Source: Piper betle
Taxonomy: Eukaryota > Streptophyta > Magnoliopsida > Piperales > Piperaceae
Assembly (NCBI GenBank): GCA_033002965.1
Contig: JAURVB010003478.1
Location: 1-64,000, forward strand
Direction: 5' to 3'
Length of the DNA stretch: 64,000 nt
In this document: one piece after another, positions 11,999 through 23,519 of the stretch
How the letters are laid out: every line of letters starts with the position of its first letter
How positions within the stretch are numbered: position 1 is the first letter of the stretch
The notes under the pieces: generated by a model
The model's database searches: none
What the model was told of the DNA's origin: nothing
The model's input: the letters and a program-made list of their open reading frames with translations, nothing else
Made by a program: the position numbers and the translations under genes

Positions 11999-12590
11999 GG
12001 TTGGGAATGAGTCGAGCTAGCACGCGAGTTTTTGTGACTTGGACTCAGCTCAACTCAAACTCGATTTATTTTGAGCTCGACTCAAAACTCGATCTTAAAA
12101 AAGTCAACTTGTCTCGATTACAATAGACCAAATTTCGAGTTATATCAAACTCGACTTGATTTAATTCGAAAAAATTCTATTAAGCTTAAAACTCGGCTTG
12201 AATTGGATTTAATTTCTAATATAAACTATTAGTAATTTTTTTCATTAACAATACATGGATAGTATAACATTAAAAAAGATAATTTCGTATAAAAAGATGA
12301 CCATCAATTAAGGAGAATATTATTTATATTTTTACAAAAAATTAATAATTCAAAATATTACATTATTAAGAACAAACTAGATTTTCAAAACTTATGGTGA
12401 TGAAAACACGAACATGACCAATGCTCACCTCCAACTCAATCATACTCGACTCGAAAACCGAACTAAAAATAACTCGACTCAAAACCATACAACTCAAATC
12501 TCGATTCATTTATCAAATAAGGTGAGTTTGAGTTGGGCGCAAACTCGACTTGACTCGACTCGACTTGTAGTGAGTCCTAACAATAATGAT
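11999..12590. mobile_element. Candidate fold-back element rich in ACTCGA motifs
   Basis: Both ends are rich in CTCGA/TCGAG words in inverted orientation: the left end has 'gagtcgagctagcacgcgag' and 'ctcaactcaaactcg', and the right end has 'gagtttgagttgggcgcaaa' followed by GACTCGACTCGAC. The centre is AT-rich. It resembles a non-autonomous inverted-repeat element, but ends and target-site duplication are not clear. Confidence 0.35.
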
Positions 12591-12742
12591 GTCTAATGAA
12601 AGAAAAATTTCATAAAGATCCCGCTTATGTACCCTATTTTTAATATATATAAATATTATTTTGTAAAACCCACTAAAAAATATTCAAATTAAATATGTAG
12701 TTCATATAAGCTATATGAGGTGTAGCTCATATAAGTTTTTCC

Positions 12743-12748
<6 letters not shown>

Positions 12749-12797
<49 letters not shown>
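12749..12797. repeat. (AT)n microsatellite, insertion site of the gypsy element
   Basis: The AT tract is interrupted by the element at 12,798-20,683 and continues after it at 20,684. The apparent 5 bp duplication is ATATA, which is uninformative inside such a tract. Confidence 0.9.
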
Positions 12798-12801
<4 letters not shown>

Positions 12802-15663
12802 AAACCCGTGACTCGAGTCAGGGTTTTACGTTACCGAACCAGTTGGTTCGACCGTTGGTTCGAGTCGAGTCAGTTTCATGAACCGCGTGCTAAGTCGAGG
12901 CCAGCCGTGAGTTATGAGCGATGAGAGTCAGGTGTACCTGAATATATGATGATAACGTCGAGAAGATGGTGAGATATGAGTTATCAGAATATATGAAAGT
13001 ATGCAGTATTTTTTTCTTTTTATATGTTTGATCGTAGAAATAGTTTTAGGCCGAATAACACGTTAGGACGCGTTGGATTATATTCGGGTGGGTTATTAGT
13101 TATAGAGCATGCCATTTGGATGTTGTTGTGTTTGTTTTATTTTATGGAATTTTTCCATATTTTTCTAGATTTTTTTAGAATTTATTACGAACTAGTTATT
13201 ATTTTGACTCGAGTAGGAATCGAGTCAATACTTAATTACGAAACTGCCATTGAGGGTATTTTTCTCCCTCCCGACCCTTCTTCACCCAAACCCTCGCCGC
13301 CCATCGTGTTCGTCGCCGCCACCGCCGTCGATTGCCGCCCCTGCCGGAACCAACCGCCTGTCGTCCCCGCCATCGCCGTGCCGCCCCGACCGACCCTAGC
13401 CACCGATCGCCTGCCGGCGTGCCGCCACGATGCCACGAAACCGCCTCGGCCGTCGCCACTCTGAGCCTGATTCTGTCCAGGCCTGCCGCCGTGCTGTGGC
13501 CCCGACGACCACCCCCTTGCCGTCGCCGACATTTCCCCCACCATCCCGACTGCTGTCGAGGCCGGCCGCAGCCCCGATCGGAGCATGCCGCTGCCGCCAC
13601 CCATTTTCGACGCCGCCGCCGACGGCCATCGCCGCCTTGGCTGCCTTGTTTGACACCACCATCGGACCAAGCTCGTCGAGCTGGTGCCGATAGACCCCCT
13701 GATTGCCCCGTCCCGAATCATCGCCGGAAAACCGCCGGAATCCGCCGGAAAACCGCCGACACTCATCGAAAAACCGCCGGAACCGCTGGAAAATTGGATT
13801 CGTGAAATTCGCCGGATCACCCGCCGAACGCACCCGGTCCAATCTGATCGGACTTCGGACGCCGCTAGGCGTCGAATTCGAGTCTCGAGCCACGAAATGG
13901 AAACTGTAGCGTCGCCAATTTTCGACGACGCGAGGTATAATTTATTTTAATTTAATTATTTAAAAATATTGATTATTAGAATTGCATGCCAGGATTTGTG
14001 TATTGTGTGTTATAATATATATATATATTTCTAATGTAGGTTTGATTAAGGATAGAAATATGAAATTGTTTGATTGAGTGTTGTTAAAAATGGAGACTAA
14101 GAAACTAATTAGGGTAACTAGGTAATGATCATGATCTAATGCAAACTAGTCTAAGTAGACTTGCTAGAATTGATATAGGTTGATGTGTGTTGATTGATGC
14201 GTGATTGTGTTGATTGTGTGTGCATGCTATAGGATGTGTGATTCATCATGCGGGCGTTAGTTTTTAGCTTGATTGTGTAGGTACGGTGCAGGAGCTTGCT
14301 GCCTAGGCGCGTGGACCCGTTTGGAGCTTCTACCAGGTCCGTTTAGGACTCGCTCTCTATTTTTACGCTACTCCATTGTGTAATTTGATTTATCATGTGC
14401 AGGACGAGTTAAGTGGCGTTTTATCGGATCCCACTCAACTCGGGTCATTTAGCCAACGGTTCTTTTCCGGATTAATAACCCTCGAGGATGAGATCCCTCG
14501 AGTTTGTTTTCGAACTTCAGATCTAGCTCACGTTGCCTTCGGGCCTATTGTATAAATCCCAACCCAGACCTATATATATGTATAGTTTTCGCATTTTTGT
14601 GAGAGATTGAATGAGGGAAATCCGACTACCGTGCTACGCGAGCGGGCACGTGTGTGTCGATAGTGGGCTCTGGAATGGTGTGCGGGCCGTTTCATTCCCG
14701 AGGGATCCTGACAACTCCACCTTTGAGTTCCTCAAACCCGGAGAAGTGTGGAGGTTCACGGGTACTGCATTGCAGCGCATGTCTAGACTTGTGGTTTCAA
14801 AGGGTACTGAAGGCGACTGCCTGAGAGTACTCGGCCTTCGTGCTCAAGGCCAGGAGTAATATGGAAGGTGCAGAGGGCGGAAAGGAATGAGATTTGATGC
14901 GAGAAGCAATAGAGAAATGGCCGAGGCATGAGAATGTGAAAGATAGGGGGACGCTGTCGACCCGAGGGCGACGGCTCCCGTATGTGCCCTGATGAGAGTT
15001 CTTGAGGAAGTATATGGTTTTCATTCAACAGGAGAGTTTGCTCTCCTGTGCCAGATTGATATTAGTTATTTTCCGGGCCGGTAACACTCGTTACTGACGG
15101 TTTTTCTATATATATGTAGGTGAGAAATGCGAGGGATGAAAGCTGTCGGGACTGCGGAGGAGCAGCACGGAACCGCGCACACATGTACCTGCCGCGTGTA
15201 ATCTATAATGACGGTGTGTTATTGCTACGTGAATGATAATTTTGATGTGTTTGTTTAGATAAATTGCTTGATATGAAATGAATGGATAAATGTGAATGAG
15301 TAGTGAGTTTGGAGTTCAGGCTCGGTTCAATTGAAACGAAAGAGATAATGATTGAATGCTACGGTAGATTATCATGTTTTATCGTATTTTGATAAAATAT
15401 TTATATACCCTTGTTGTGGATAATTTTTAATTAAAAATTTCTTGTCGTTGCATGGTTTTGTTTTGCTTGCACATCATAGCATGCATGTAGGACTACGTTA
15501 GAACCCACGCATCCCATCCATGCATTTCATGTTTGCATCTCCATCTTGAGACACCGAGGGCAGATCCGGGTCGGCTTAACCGAACCCAGTAGATTAGCGA
15601 ACGGTTCGGTCGCCGGTGACATTTCCGGGTCGGTTCACGGGTGAGCCGAAACGGGGTGTTACA
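12798..15663 (+). repeat. 5' LTR of the gag-only gypsy element
   Basis: Starts TGTAAAACCC and ends GGTGTTACA. It contains a CCG-rich block (about 13,260-13,900) that creates spurious overlapping frames, then AT-rich sequence, a TATA box, and the transcribed 3' portion. Confidence 0.93.
14551..14557 (+). promoter_or_regulatory. Likely LTR promoter TATA box
   Basis: TATAAAT follows 'cttcgggcctattg' and is conserved at 1,339-1,345 and 19,569-19,575 in the other LTR copies. Confidence 0.45.
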
Positions 15664-15667
15664 GTAG

Positions 15668-15679
15668 TGGTATCAGAGC
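15668..15679 (+). other. Primer-binding site (tRNA-Met type)
   Basis: TGGTATCAGAGC lies four bases after the end of the 5' LTR, the usual initiator-methionine tRNA primer complement in plant LTR elements. Confidence 0.9.
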
Positions 15680-15848
15680 TAACCCTTGGTTGATTAAGAT
15701 GGTAGATGCGTTACAGGTTACATGTGTGCCGAAGCTGCTCCAAGCTGTTCCGACAGGTATTTTTCTGTTTTAATGTTTTTGATTGTAGATTTCCTTACAA
15801 ATCGGTAGTGTGACAGGCGAGTAGACTAGAGCAGGAACTACTAGCAGG

Positions 15849-17528
15849 ATGGTGACACAGACCCGCCGGACGCAGATCAGGACCCCATCGCCTCCAGTAG
15901 CCAGACAGGACAGTCCTAGCCCTGTTCACAGTGACGCCGCCTCCAGTCAACCTAGGACTGCCATGCCACCAGTAGAGGTCAGTGTGCCAGTTTCAGCTAG
16001 CCGACGTGGTGAGAGCCATCATCGAGACAGTCGCCGCGACCGAGATAGTCGTCGAGACCGAGATAGTCGTCGGGACCGAGATAGTCGCCGGGACCGAGAC
16101 AGTGGTCGTGACAGTTACTGCACCAGAAGTAGTCGACAGGAGAGAGACGCAGCGATCACCAGGTTGGCGGAAGCTCAGATACAAATGCTGCAAAGTCAGG
16201 AAGAATTTAGGAGACAAATGCAGCAAGACCAAGAGGAATTCAGGAGAGAGCTCAGACAGATAGCCCTTTCTGTGGCCAGAACTGAGAAGAGACCAGCAGT
16301 GGGTGAAGAGGCACCGGGAGAGCCAGCAGTTTCCACAGACCCCGTGCCGCCGCCTCCTCCTCCACCGCTGCAACAGAGGGCTACTCCAACGACAGCCCCC
16401 TTATTTGCCCCACTTCAGGCGGGGATGAGACCGGACATCAGTGGAACCGCAGCAGTAGGTAGCGGGCAGACTGCAGGCGGAAGTGGAGCTGCAAGATTTG
16501 ATGGTATACCAGCAGGTACGGGACCACAATTTCCTCGATATGAGCAAGGAGAAGGATCGAACAGATCAGTGGATACGAGGAAATTGGAACTGTGGCAGTA
16601 CGAAAAGTTCGTGAAGAATGGTGGACGACCTTTCTTTGGAAAGTTGGACGCGGAAGAGGCATTCTTGTGGATATCGTCAGCTATAGGAGTGTTTGACACT
16701 ATGGCATGTCCCACGGAGCACCGTGTGCGCATCATCACAGGAGCATTCCAAGACGAAGCCAGGATATGGTGGAGTTCGGTCCAGAATTCTATATTTGCCC
16801 ATCGTCAGCCCCAGGACATCACATGGGAGGAATTTAGGGCGGAATTCGATGGAAAGTATTTCCCGCCAAACGTCAGGAAGAGAAAGGAACGAGAATTCCA
16901 GACGCTGAGGCAGGGACCCATGACGGTGGTACAATACGAGACTAGGTTTAGAGCTCTAGAGAGATTTGCACCAGACTTGGTGTCCACCGAAGAAAGAAGG
17001 ATAGAGCGTTTTTACGAAGGCCTCCATCACGAGATCAGGATGGCCTATTTGGATAGGAAGTTCGCTACTTTCGGTGATGTTGTGAGAGCTGCAAGCGAGG
17101 CAGAACGAGTTATAGCGGCTAGACCTCGCCAGGATGTTGACCAGAGGCAGCAACATTCGAGGCCGTATCAGCCAGAGCAGGGAGAACAGCAGAGACATCG
17201 GTCAGATGCACCAGTTGCCATGAGGGCTATGGATGCCCAAGTTCAGGGCTACAGAGCACCCTTCTGTCAGAATTGCCGACGTCGTCATGGAGGTGAGTGC
17301 AGAGCAGGCACAGACGGATGCTACAGATGCGGTCAGCAAGGACATAGAGCTGCAGAGTGCAGAGTAGGCACAGACGTATGCTATAGTTGCGGTCAACCAG
17401 GGCATAGAGCCGCAACTTGTCCAACTGGCCAGACCCAACAAGTGACACTCCCAGCACCTCTGCAGAAACTTGCACTCCCAGCTCCCAGCAACAACCACAG
17501 CAGAGAGGCAGAGACCAACAGCCACTGA
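15849..17528 (+). CDS. Ty3/gypsy Gag polyprotein with zinc knuckles (intact, 559 aa)
   Basis: Gag packages element RNA into virus-like particles in the cytoplasm. The frame opens at an ATG about 170 bases after the primer site and is intact. Residues ~58-90 are a run of SRRDRD repeats encoded by an 18 bp minisatellite, giving a strongly charged N-terminal tract. Residues ~95-130 (QIQMLQSQEEFRRQMQQDQ) look coiled-coil forming. The retrotransposon gag domain lies at about 260-410 (IWWSSV, WEEFRAEFDGKYFP, QYETRFRALERFAP). Two canonical CCHC knuckles follow: CYRCGQQGHRAAEC at 491-504 and CYSCGQPGHRAATC at 511-524. A third, variant Cys/His cluster (CQNCRRRHGGEC) is at 473-484. The arrangement fits a chromovirus-type Gag. 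No pol frame follows, so particles would need reverse transcriptase and integrase from another element. Confidence 0.92.
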   Translation: MVTQTRRTQIRTPSPPVARQDSPSPVHSDAASSQPRTAMPPVEVSVPVSASRRGESHHRDSRRDRDSRRDRDSRRDRDSRRDRDSGRDSYCTRSSRQERDAAITRLAEAQIQMLQSQEEFRRQMQQDQEEFRRELRQIALSVARTEKRPAVGEEAPGEPAVSTDPVPPPPPPPLQQRATPTTAPLFAPLQAGMRPDISGTAAVGSGQTAGGSGAARFDGIPAGTGPQFPRYEQGEGSNRSVDTRKLELWQYEKFVKNGGRPFFGKLDAEEAFLWISSAIGVFDTMACPTEHRVRIITGAFQDEARIWWSSVQNSIFAHRQPQDITWEEFRAEFDGKYFPPNVRKRKEREFQTLRQGPMTVVQYETRFRALERFAPDLVSTEERRIERFYEGLHHEIRMAYLDRKFATFGDVVRAASEAERVIAARPRQDVDQRQQHSRPYQPEQGEQQRHRSDAPVAMRAMDAQVQGYRAPFCQNCRRRHGGECRAGTDGCYRCGQQGHRAAECRVGTDVCYSCGQPGHRAATCPTGQTQQVTLPAPLQKLALPAPSNNHSREAETNSH

Positions 17529-17811
17529 GGCAGCAGCAGAGAGGACTTGTAGCTATCATGACAGGACAAGAACAGCAAGCCTTGGATCAGAGAGGAATGC
17601 AAACAACACCACCACCAGGACCATCCATTTCGGTACCACCTTGGGCAGCAGGGATGGACACAGCCACGATTGCTGAAGCACTGGAGGATACGACAAACGT
17701 GACAGGTACGCACGCGTCTCACCTCGGATTTCACATTTAGTAGATAGCTACCAGAGTGAAACCTCCTTAATCTAAAATTTCGAGGACGAAATTTTTATAA
17801 GGAGGGAAGGT
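17529..17811 (+). other. 3' untranslated region and polypurine tract
   Basis: This short stretch joins gag directly to the 3' LTR. An overlapping frame (17,417-17,740) may be a leftover of the gag-pol linker (RGLVAIMTGQEQQALDQRG) but has no enzyme motif. ATTTCGAGGACGAAATTT at 17,777-17,794 is the motif commonly found before the polypurine tract in Ty3/gypsy elements, and AAGGAGGGAAGG at about 17,799-17,810 is the tract itself. Confidence 0.8.
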
Positions 17812-20683
17812 TGTAAAACCCGTGACTCGAGTCAGGGTTTTACGTTACCGAACCAGTCGGTTCGACCGTTGGTTCGAGTCGAGTCAGTTTCATGAACCGC
17901 GTGCTGAGTCGAGACCAGCCGTGAGTTATGAGCGATGAGAGTCAGGTGTACCTGAATATATGATGATAACGTCGAGAAGATGGTGAGATATGAGTTATCA
18001 GAATATATGAAAGTATGCAGTATTTTTTTCTTTTTATATGTTTGATCGTAGAAATAGTTTTAGGCCGAATAACGCGTTAGGACGCGTTGGATTATATTCG
18101 GGTGGGTTATTAGTTATAGAGCATGCCATTTGGATGTTGTTGTGTTTGTTTTATTTTATGGAATTTTTCCATATTTTTCTAGATTTTTTTAGAATTTATT
18201 ACGAACTAGTTATTATTTTGACTCGAGTAGGAATCGAGTCAATACTTATTTACGAAACTGCCATTGAGGGTATTTCTTCTCCTTCCCGACCCTTCTTCAC
18301 CCAAACCCTCGCCGCTCACTTCGTTCGTCGCCGCCACCGCCGTCGACTGCCGCCCCGCCGCCGGAACCAACCGCCCGTCATCCCGTCGCCGTCGCCGTGC
18401 CGCCCCGACCGACCCCGGCCACCGATCCCTGCCGGCGCGCCGCCGCGATGCCACGAAGCCGCCTCGGCCGTCGCCACTCCGAGCCGGATTCCGCCGCCGT
18501 CCGGGCCGCGCCGCCGCCGCTGTGACCCCGACGACCACCCCCTCGCCGTCGCCGACATTTCCCCCATCATCCCGACCGCCGTCGAGGCCGGCCGCAGCCC
18601 CGATCGGAGCACGCCGCCGCCGCCACCCATTTTCGACGCCGCCGTCGACGGCCATCGCCGCCTCGGCTGCTTTGTTTGACACCACCATCGGACCAAGCTC
18701 GTCGAGCTGGTGCCGATAGACCCCCTGATTGCCCCGTCCCGAATCATCGCCGGAAAACCGCCGGAATCCGCCGGAAAACCGCCGACACTCGCCGGAAAAC
18801 TGCCGGAACCGCCGGAAAATTGGATTCGTGGGAAATTCGCCGGATCATCCGCCAAACGCACCCGATCCAATCTGATCGGACTTCAGACGCCGCTAGGTGC
18901 CGAATTCGAGTTTCGAGCCACGAAACGGAAACCCTAACCGTCGCCGATTTTCGACGACGCGAGGTATAATTTATTTTAACTTAATTATTTGAAAGTATTG
19001 CTTATTAGAATTGCATGCTAGGATTGGTGAATTGTGTGTTATAATAATATATATAAATGTAGATTTGATTAAGGATAAAATATGAAATTTGTTTGATTGA
19101 GTGGTGTTAAAAATGGAGGCTAAGAAACTAATTAGGGTAACTAGGTAATGATCATGATCTAATGCAAACTAGCCTAAGTAGACTTGCTAGAATTGATATA
19201 GGTTGATGTGTGATGGTTGATGCGTGATTGTGTTGATTGTGTGTGCATGCTATAGGATATGTGATTCATCATGCGGGCGTTAGTTTTTAGCTTGATTGTG
19301 TAGGTACGGTGTAGGAGCTCGCCGCCTAGGCGCGTGGACCCGTTTGGAGCTTCTACCAGGTCCGTTTAGGACTCGTTCTCTATTTTACGCTACTCTATTG
19401 TGTATTTGATTTATCATGTGCAGGACGAGTTAAGTGGCGTTTTATCGGATCCCACTTAACTCGGGCCATTTAGCCAACGATTTTCCGGATTAATAACCCT
19501 CGAGGATGAGATCCCTCGAGTTTGTTTTCGAACTTCAGATCCAGCTCACGTTGCCTTCGGGCCTATTGTATAAATCCCAACCCAGACCTATATATATGTA
19601 TAGTTTTCGTGTTTTTGTGAGAGATTGAATGAGGGAAATCCGACTACCGTGCTACGCGAGCGGGCACGTGTGTGTCGATAGTGGGCTCTGGAATGGTGTG
19701 CGGGCCGTTTCATTCCCGAGGGATCCTGACAACTCCACCTTTGAGTTCCTCAAACCCGGAGAAGTGTGGAGGTTCACGGGTACTGCATTGCAGCGCATGT
19801 CTAGACTTGTGGTTTCAAAGGGTACTAAAGGCGACTGCCTGAGAGTACTCGGCCTTCGTGCTCAAGGCCAGGAGTAATATGGAAGGTGCAGAGGGCGGAA
19901 AGGAATGAGATTTGATGCGAGAAGCGATAGAGAAATGGCCGAGGTATGAGAATGTGAAAGATAGGGGGACGCTGTCGACCCGAGGGCGACGGCTCCCGTA
20001 TGTGCCCTGATGAGAGTTCTTGAGGAAGTATATGGTTTTCATTCAACAGGAGAGTTTGCTCTCCTGTGCCAGATTGATATTAGTTATTTTCCGGGCCGGT
20101 AACACTCATTACTGACGGTTTTTCTATATATATGTAGGTGAGAAATGCGAGGGATGAAAGCTGTCGGGACTGCGGAGGAGCAGCACGGAACCGCGCACAC
20201 ATGTACCTGCCGCGTGTAATCTATAATGACGGTGTGTTATTGCTACGTGAATGATAATTTTGATGTGTTTGTTTAGATAAATTGCTTGATATGAAATGAA
20301 TGGATAAATGTGAATGAGTAGTGAGCTTTGGAGTTCAGGCTCGGTTCAATTGAAAACGAAAGAGATAATGATTGAATGCTATGGTAGATTATCATGTTTT
20401 ATCGTATTTTGATAAAATATTTATATACCCTTGTTGTGGATAATTTTTAATTAAAAATTTCTTGCCGTTGCATGGTTTTGTTTTGCTTGCACATCATAGC
20501 ATGCATGTAGGACTACGTTAGAACCCACGCATCCCATCCATGCATTTCATGTTTGCATCTCCATCTTGAGACACCGAGGGCAGATCCAGGTCGGCTTAAC
20601 CGAACCCAGTAGATTAGCGAACGGTTCGGTCGCCGGTGACATTTCCGGGTCGGTTCACGGGTGAGCCGAAACGGGGTATTATA
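17812..20683 (+). repeat. 3' LTR of the gag-only gypsy element
   Basis: Co-linear with the 5' LTR from TGTAAAACCC to a decayed TATTATA end. It is flanked on the right by (AT)n and then a (TG)n tract at about 20,699-20,714. Confidence 0.93.
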
Positions 20684-21668
20684 ATATATATATATATCTG
20701 TGTGTGTGTGTGTGTTCGGGCATAGGATTGCTGCCCCCGCAATTAGTGTTTGCTTCGAGTTAGATAAATGGGTTCAGTGGGGCTGAGGCACCCTTGTTAC
20801 GAACGAGGAATAAACACTTAAGTTTTTTATCTTATTCCTTAAAGTTCAACTTGAATAATTAAGTCGCTCTACGGTAATATTAGTATTCACAATTCACTAT
20901 TTTTACACTGTACACAAAATATTGAATTTTTCCTCCTTCAAATAACTTCGCCTTAGATATCTTCAACTCCAATACCCTTGTTCAACTCTTTCTTGTCACT
21001 CTAACACCACCATTGTGTTTAGAGCGCCCAAAAACAATGGGTAACAAATGTTATTCAGATCTTCAATCTGAGGTCGAAGGTCTTGAAATATATTCGAAGT
21101 TGATTCTTTGTGAGCTGAAACGAAGCAGCCGAGTTGGTTCGGTGCATAAAATTTCCCAAGCTAGTCCACTTGGTTTGGGCAGCAACCGGGTCCTTACGGG
21201 CCATGAGAAATGGTCAACAACAGTTGGTGGGCAACACATGACAATAGTTGGCCGGACCATGGACATGATCATTCATGCCGGGCAATTGGGTCCAAAGCTC
21301 CCCTTTCTCTTCTCCGGTCTGACAACCAGCAGCTATCAGCTCCTGTGGGATGGGGGGATAAGCCGGTGTACGGGACTTCGGGGTGACATCGACTTGATGG
21401 GTGGCCAGGAATTGGGTTGGGGCTCCAAGGATGGTGGCAGAGTTGTACTGCCCTCTGACCACTGTGGCGATCTTTGGCGCTGGTCTTCTTCTTGTTCCCG
21501 TGGCGCTTGGTTCTCTTCCTTATGATAACACTGAGCAGAAGAACCTGTGGCTATCAACAACAGCAAGGTACTGCGGCAGTACTTTGGGCAAGCAGCAACA
21601 AAACTACTTCTCCTCGGATCACCGGCGGCAAGCGACATCTCGCGGCCCCTGAACAGCAATGACGTTAT
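20684..21668. other. Unassigned sequence 5' of the PPR-carrying Copia element
   Basis: It begins with AT and TG microsatellites. A 170-codon frame at 21,013-21,525 (plus strand, opening ...ATGGGTAACAAATG in a longer frame) has no motif I recognise and overlaps a minus-strand frame of similar length. The sequence seems to continue beyond the inserted Copia at 25,148, so this is the interrupted older host sequence, perhaps another retroelement interior. Confidence 0.4.
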
Positions 21669-22621
21669 TGTTGAGATATTCCCTCCCATGAGAAAGCGTT
21701 CAGTTACATTAAAAGTCGTGAACACATGAAGATAAACCAAGAGGTATGACGAATTCAATGAGAATTTGTGGAATACGTGAAGAGACTCATTAGTAAGGAT
21801 TCCAATGCTCAAGAAGTAGTGTTTGGAGTTGGCTCTTCTTTTCCAAGTGGTATTCATATCTCTAGTCTATAAATATGTGATTAGAGGTATGCGTTCGGTG
21901 TACTTTCCCTTTAGGGAAGTTCTATGAGTGTTCTCCTTTAGGGGAGACTTGTGGGATTACAGATCTAGATAGGGTCACTATTGGTAGTGCATATGGGAGA
22001 AGAAAGTGAAATTGTTTGTTGTGACGTGAAGATATGACTTCGGGTTCTTCGACAAGATTAACAGTAGTTAATTTCTTTTCTTTCTCTACTTTTTGCTTGT
22101 GGATTGTAATTGGGAGTAGTATTACTCTTTTGGGTGGAGTTTTCCACATTTGGGTAGAGTTTTTACTTTTATTGGGGTGAAGTTTTTCACACTTTGGTAG
22201 AATTTTCTACATGTACTAGGTGGAGTTTTTCCACATATAACGGGGAGTGGTTTCACTCACAACGGGAGAGTTTGGAGAAGTTTTTCATCATTTCAAGTTG
22301 AAGTGGGGTCGTAATCCAGGGTGTGAGATTGATCAATTTTTTCATTTGAGGTGTATGACATTTTTCTCAATTTCTCAAAAATTGTATCTTTCAGATCTTG
22401 TTATTGATCTGATTTAGGTTAGGAGAGTTTTGTCAAATTTTATTTTGATACTTGATTGTAAGAGATTTCTTAATCAAAGTTAATCAAGTAGGTTGGTTTT
22501 CTTTTCTCTAAATTGGCAGGAAAGTTTCCATCCATATTTATCTTGGGTGTCTCCTATTCATTTCATCGAGTAGGGGAAATATTTCCTGGCTTATTTTCGC
22601 TGGAGTGTATATTTCCCAACA
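21669..22621 (+). repeat. 5' LTR (953 bp) of the PPR-carrying Copia element
   Basis: TGTTGAG...CCCAACA, nearly identical to the copy at 24,195-25,147. Confidence 0.92.
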
Positions 22622-22623
22622 AG

Positions 22624-22635
22624 TGGTATCAGAGC
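22624..22635 (+). other. Primer-binding site (tRNA-Met type)
   Basis: TGGTATCAGAGC starts two bases after the 5' LTR terminus. Confidence 0.88.
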
Positions 22636-23519
22636 TTTGGTTCATATTTTGGATCATGCTTTGGTTTGTGGAGCTGTGGTTTCATGACCTGTGGAGGTTC
22701 ATGTTATGGTGGTCGAGTGAAGCGGTCCCTGCAGCAAGTTGGCTGCAGCTGGCATCCAGCCGGAAGGGGGCATGACCTATGGAGGTTCATGTTATGGTGG
22801 ATGGTGAAGCGGTGACCTGCAGCAAGCTAGCTGCAGATGGCATCCGGCCGGCAGGGAGGAGCGGAGCCAGGAACCCGGGGCTGTGATGGCAGCCCATGCG
22901 CTCTGAGGGCCGCGACCAGGCGACCCAATCCCGCAGCCGTCTGGGCTGTGACATGCGGCCCAATTTAGATCTGCAACTGGAGCCCGAGACAGCAGTCAGT
23001 GACCAGCGAGGCCGGGCAGCAGGGAGGCCGCTAGGCCGGGGTCGCGACTGGCGAAGGAGGCGGTGCAAGCGCCTGTGGCCAGGGTGGCTAAGGGGCCGCG
23101 TTCATGCGGACCAGCCCGCGATGGTGGCCAGGCGTAGCCACGATGGGCGGCTAGGCAATTTGCAAGCGCAACTGGGCGGTCGGAGATCCTGTTGCTGCAG
23201 ACCGACGTCAAGTGATCGGCCGGCGCTACGGCGGCCATGGGGAACCAGCGGCCAGTGGTCTGCTGCTGCAAACGCGACAGCAATCAAGCAGAGTCGCCAC
23301 GGGCAGGCAAGCAAGGCCGCAATGGGCAGACATGCGGGTCCGCGACGGCGGCCCAGTTATGTTGCTGCTGCTGGCAGGCCAAAGTCAGCGGTGCTAAGGT
23401 GGCAGACCAACTCGTCTAAGTTGCTGTTGGCGGCCAGGTGTTTGTGCCGCAGCCAGCGCGGCTGCTGCAGCCAGAAACATCGGCCGGCAGGGCGGTGATG
23501 GTCGGAGGATGCGAGTGGT

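Larger units (their letters stand above)
12798..20683 (+). mobile_element. Complete non-autonomous Ty3/gypsy element with gag only (TR-GAG-like)
   Basis: The element has two 2.87 kb LTRs (12,798-15,663 and 17,812-20,683), a tRNA-Met primer site, one intact gag frame, a polypurine tract, and ATATA on both sides. The internal region is only about 2.15 kb and has no protease, reverse transcriptase, RNase H or integrase. It fits the plant TR-GAG class, in which long-LTR elements keep only gag. The LTRs are close in length (2,866 and 2,872 bp) and differ by scattered changes, many of them C/T or G/A in the CG-rich part, so the insertion is neither brand new nor ancient. The right terminus has decayed from TGTTACA to TATTATA. 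Confidence 0.9.

Noticed and set aside
13232..13950. Six overlapping frames up to 194 codons
   Set aside because: Compositional frames in the CG-rich block of the 5' LTR; not conserved between the two LTRs.
15668..15679. Possible tRNA gene remnants at TGGTATCAGAGC sites
   Set aside because: These are primer-binding sites next to LTR ends, not tRNA genes; no cloverleaf can be drawn.
18038..18969. 213- and 184-codon frames in the 3' LTR
   Set aside because: Same compositional artefact as in the 5' LTR.
21013..21525. 170-codon frame on the plus strand
   Set aside because: No motif, overlapped by a minus-strand frame of equal length; kept only as a remark in the intergenic entry.
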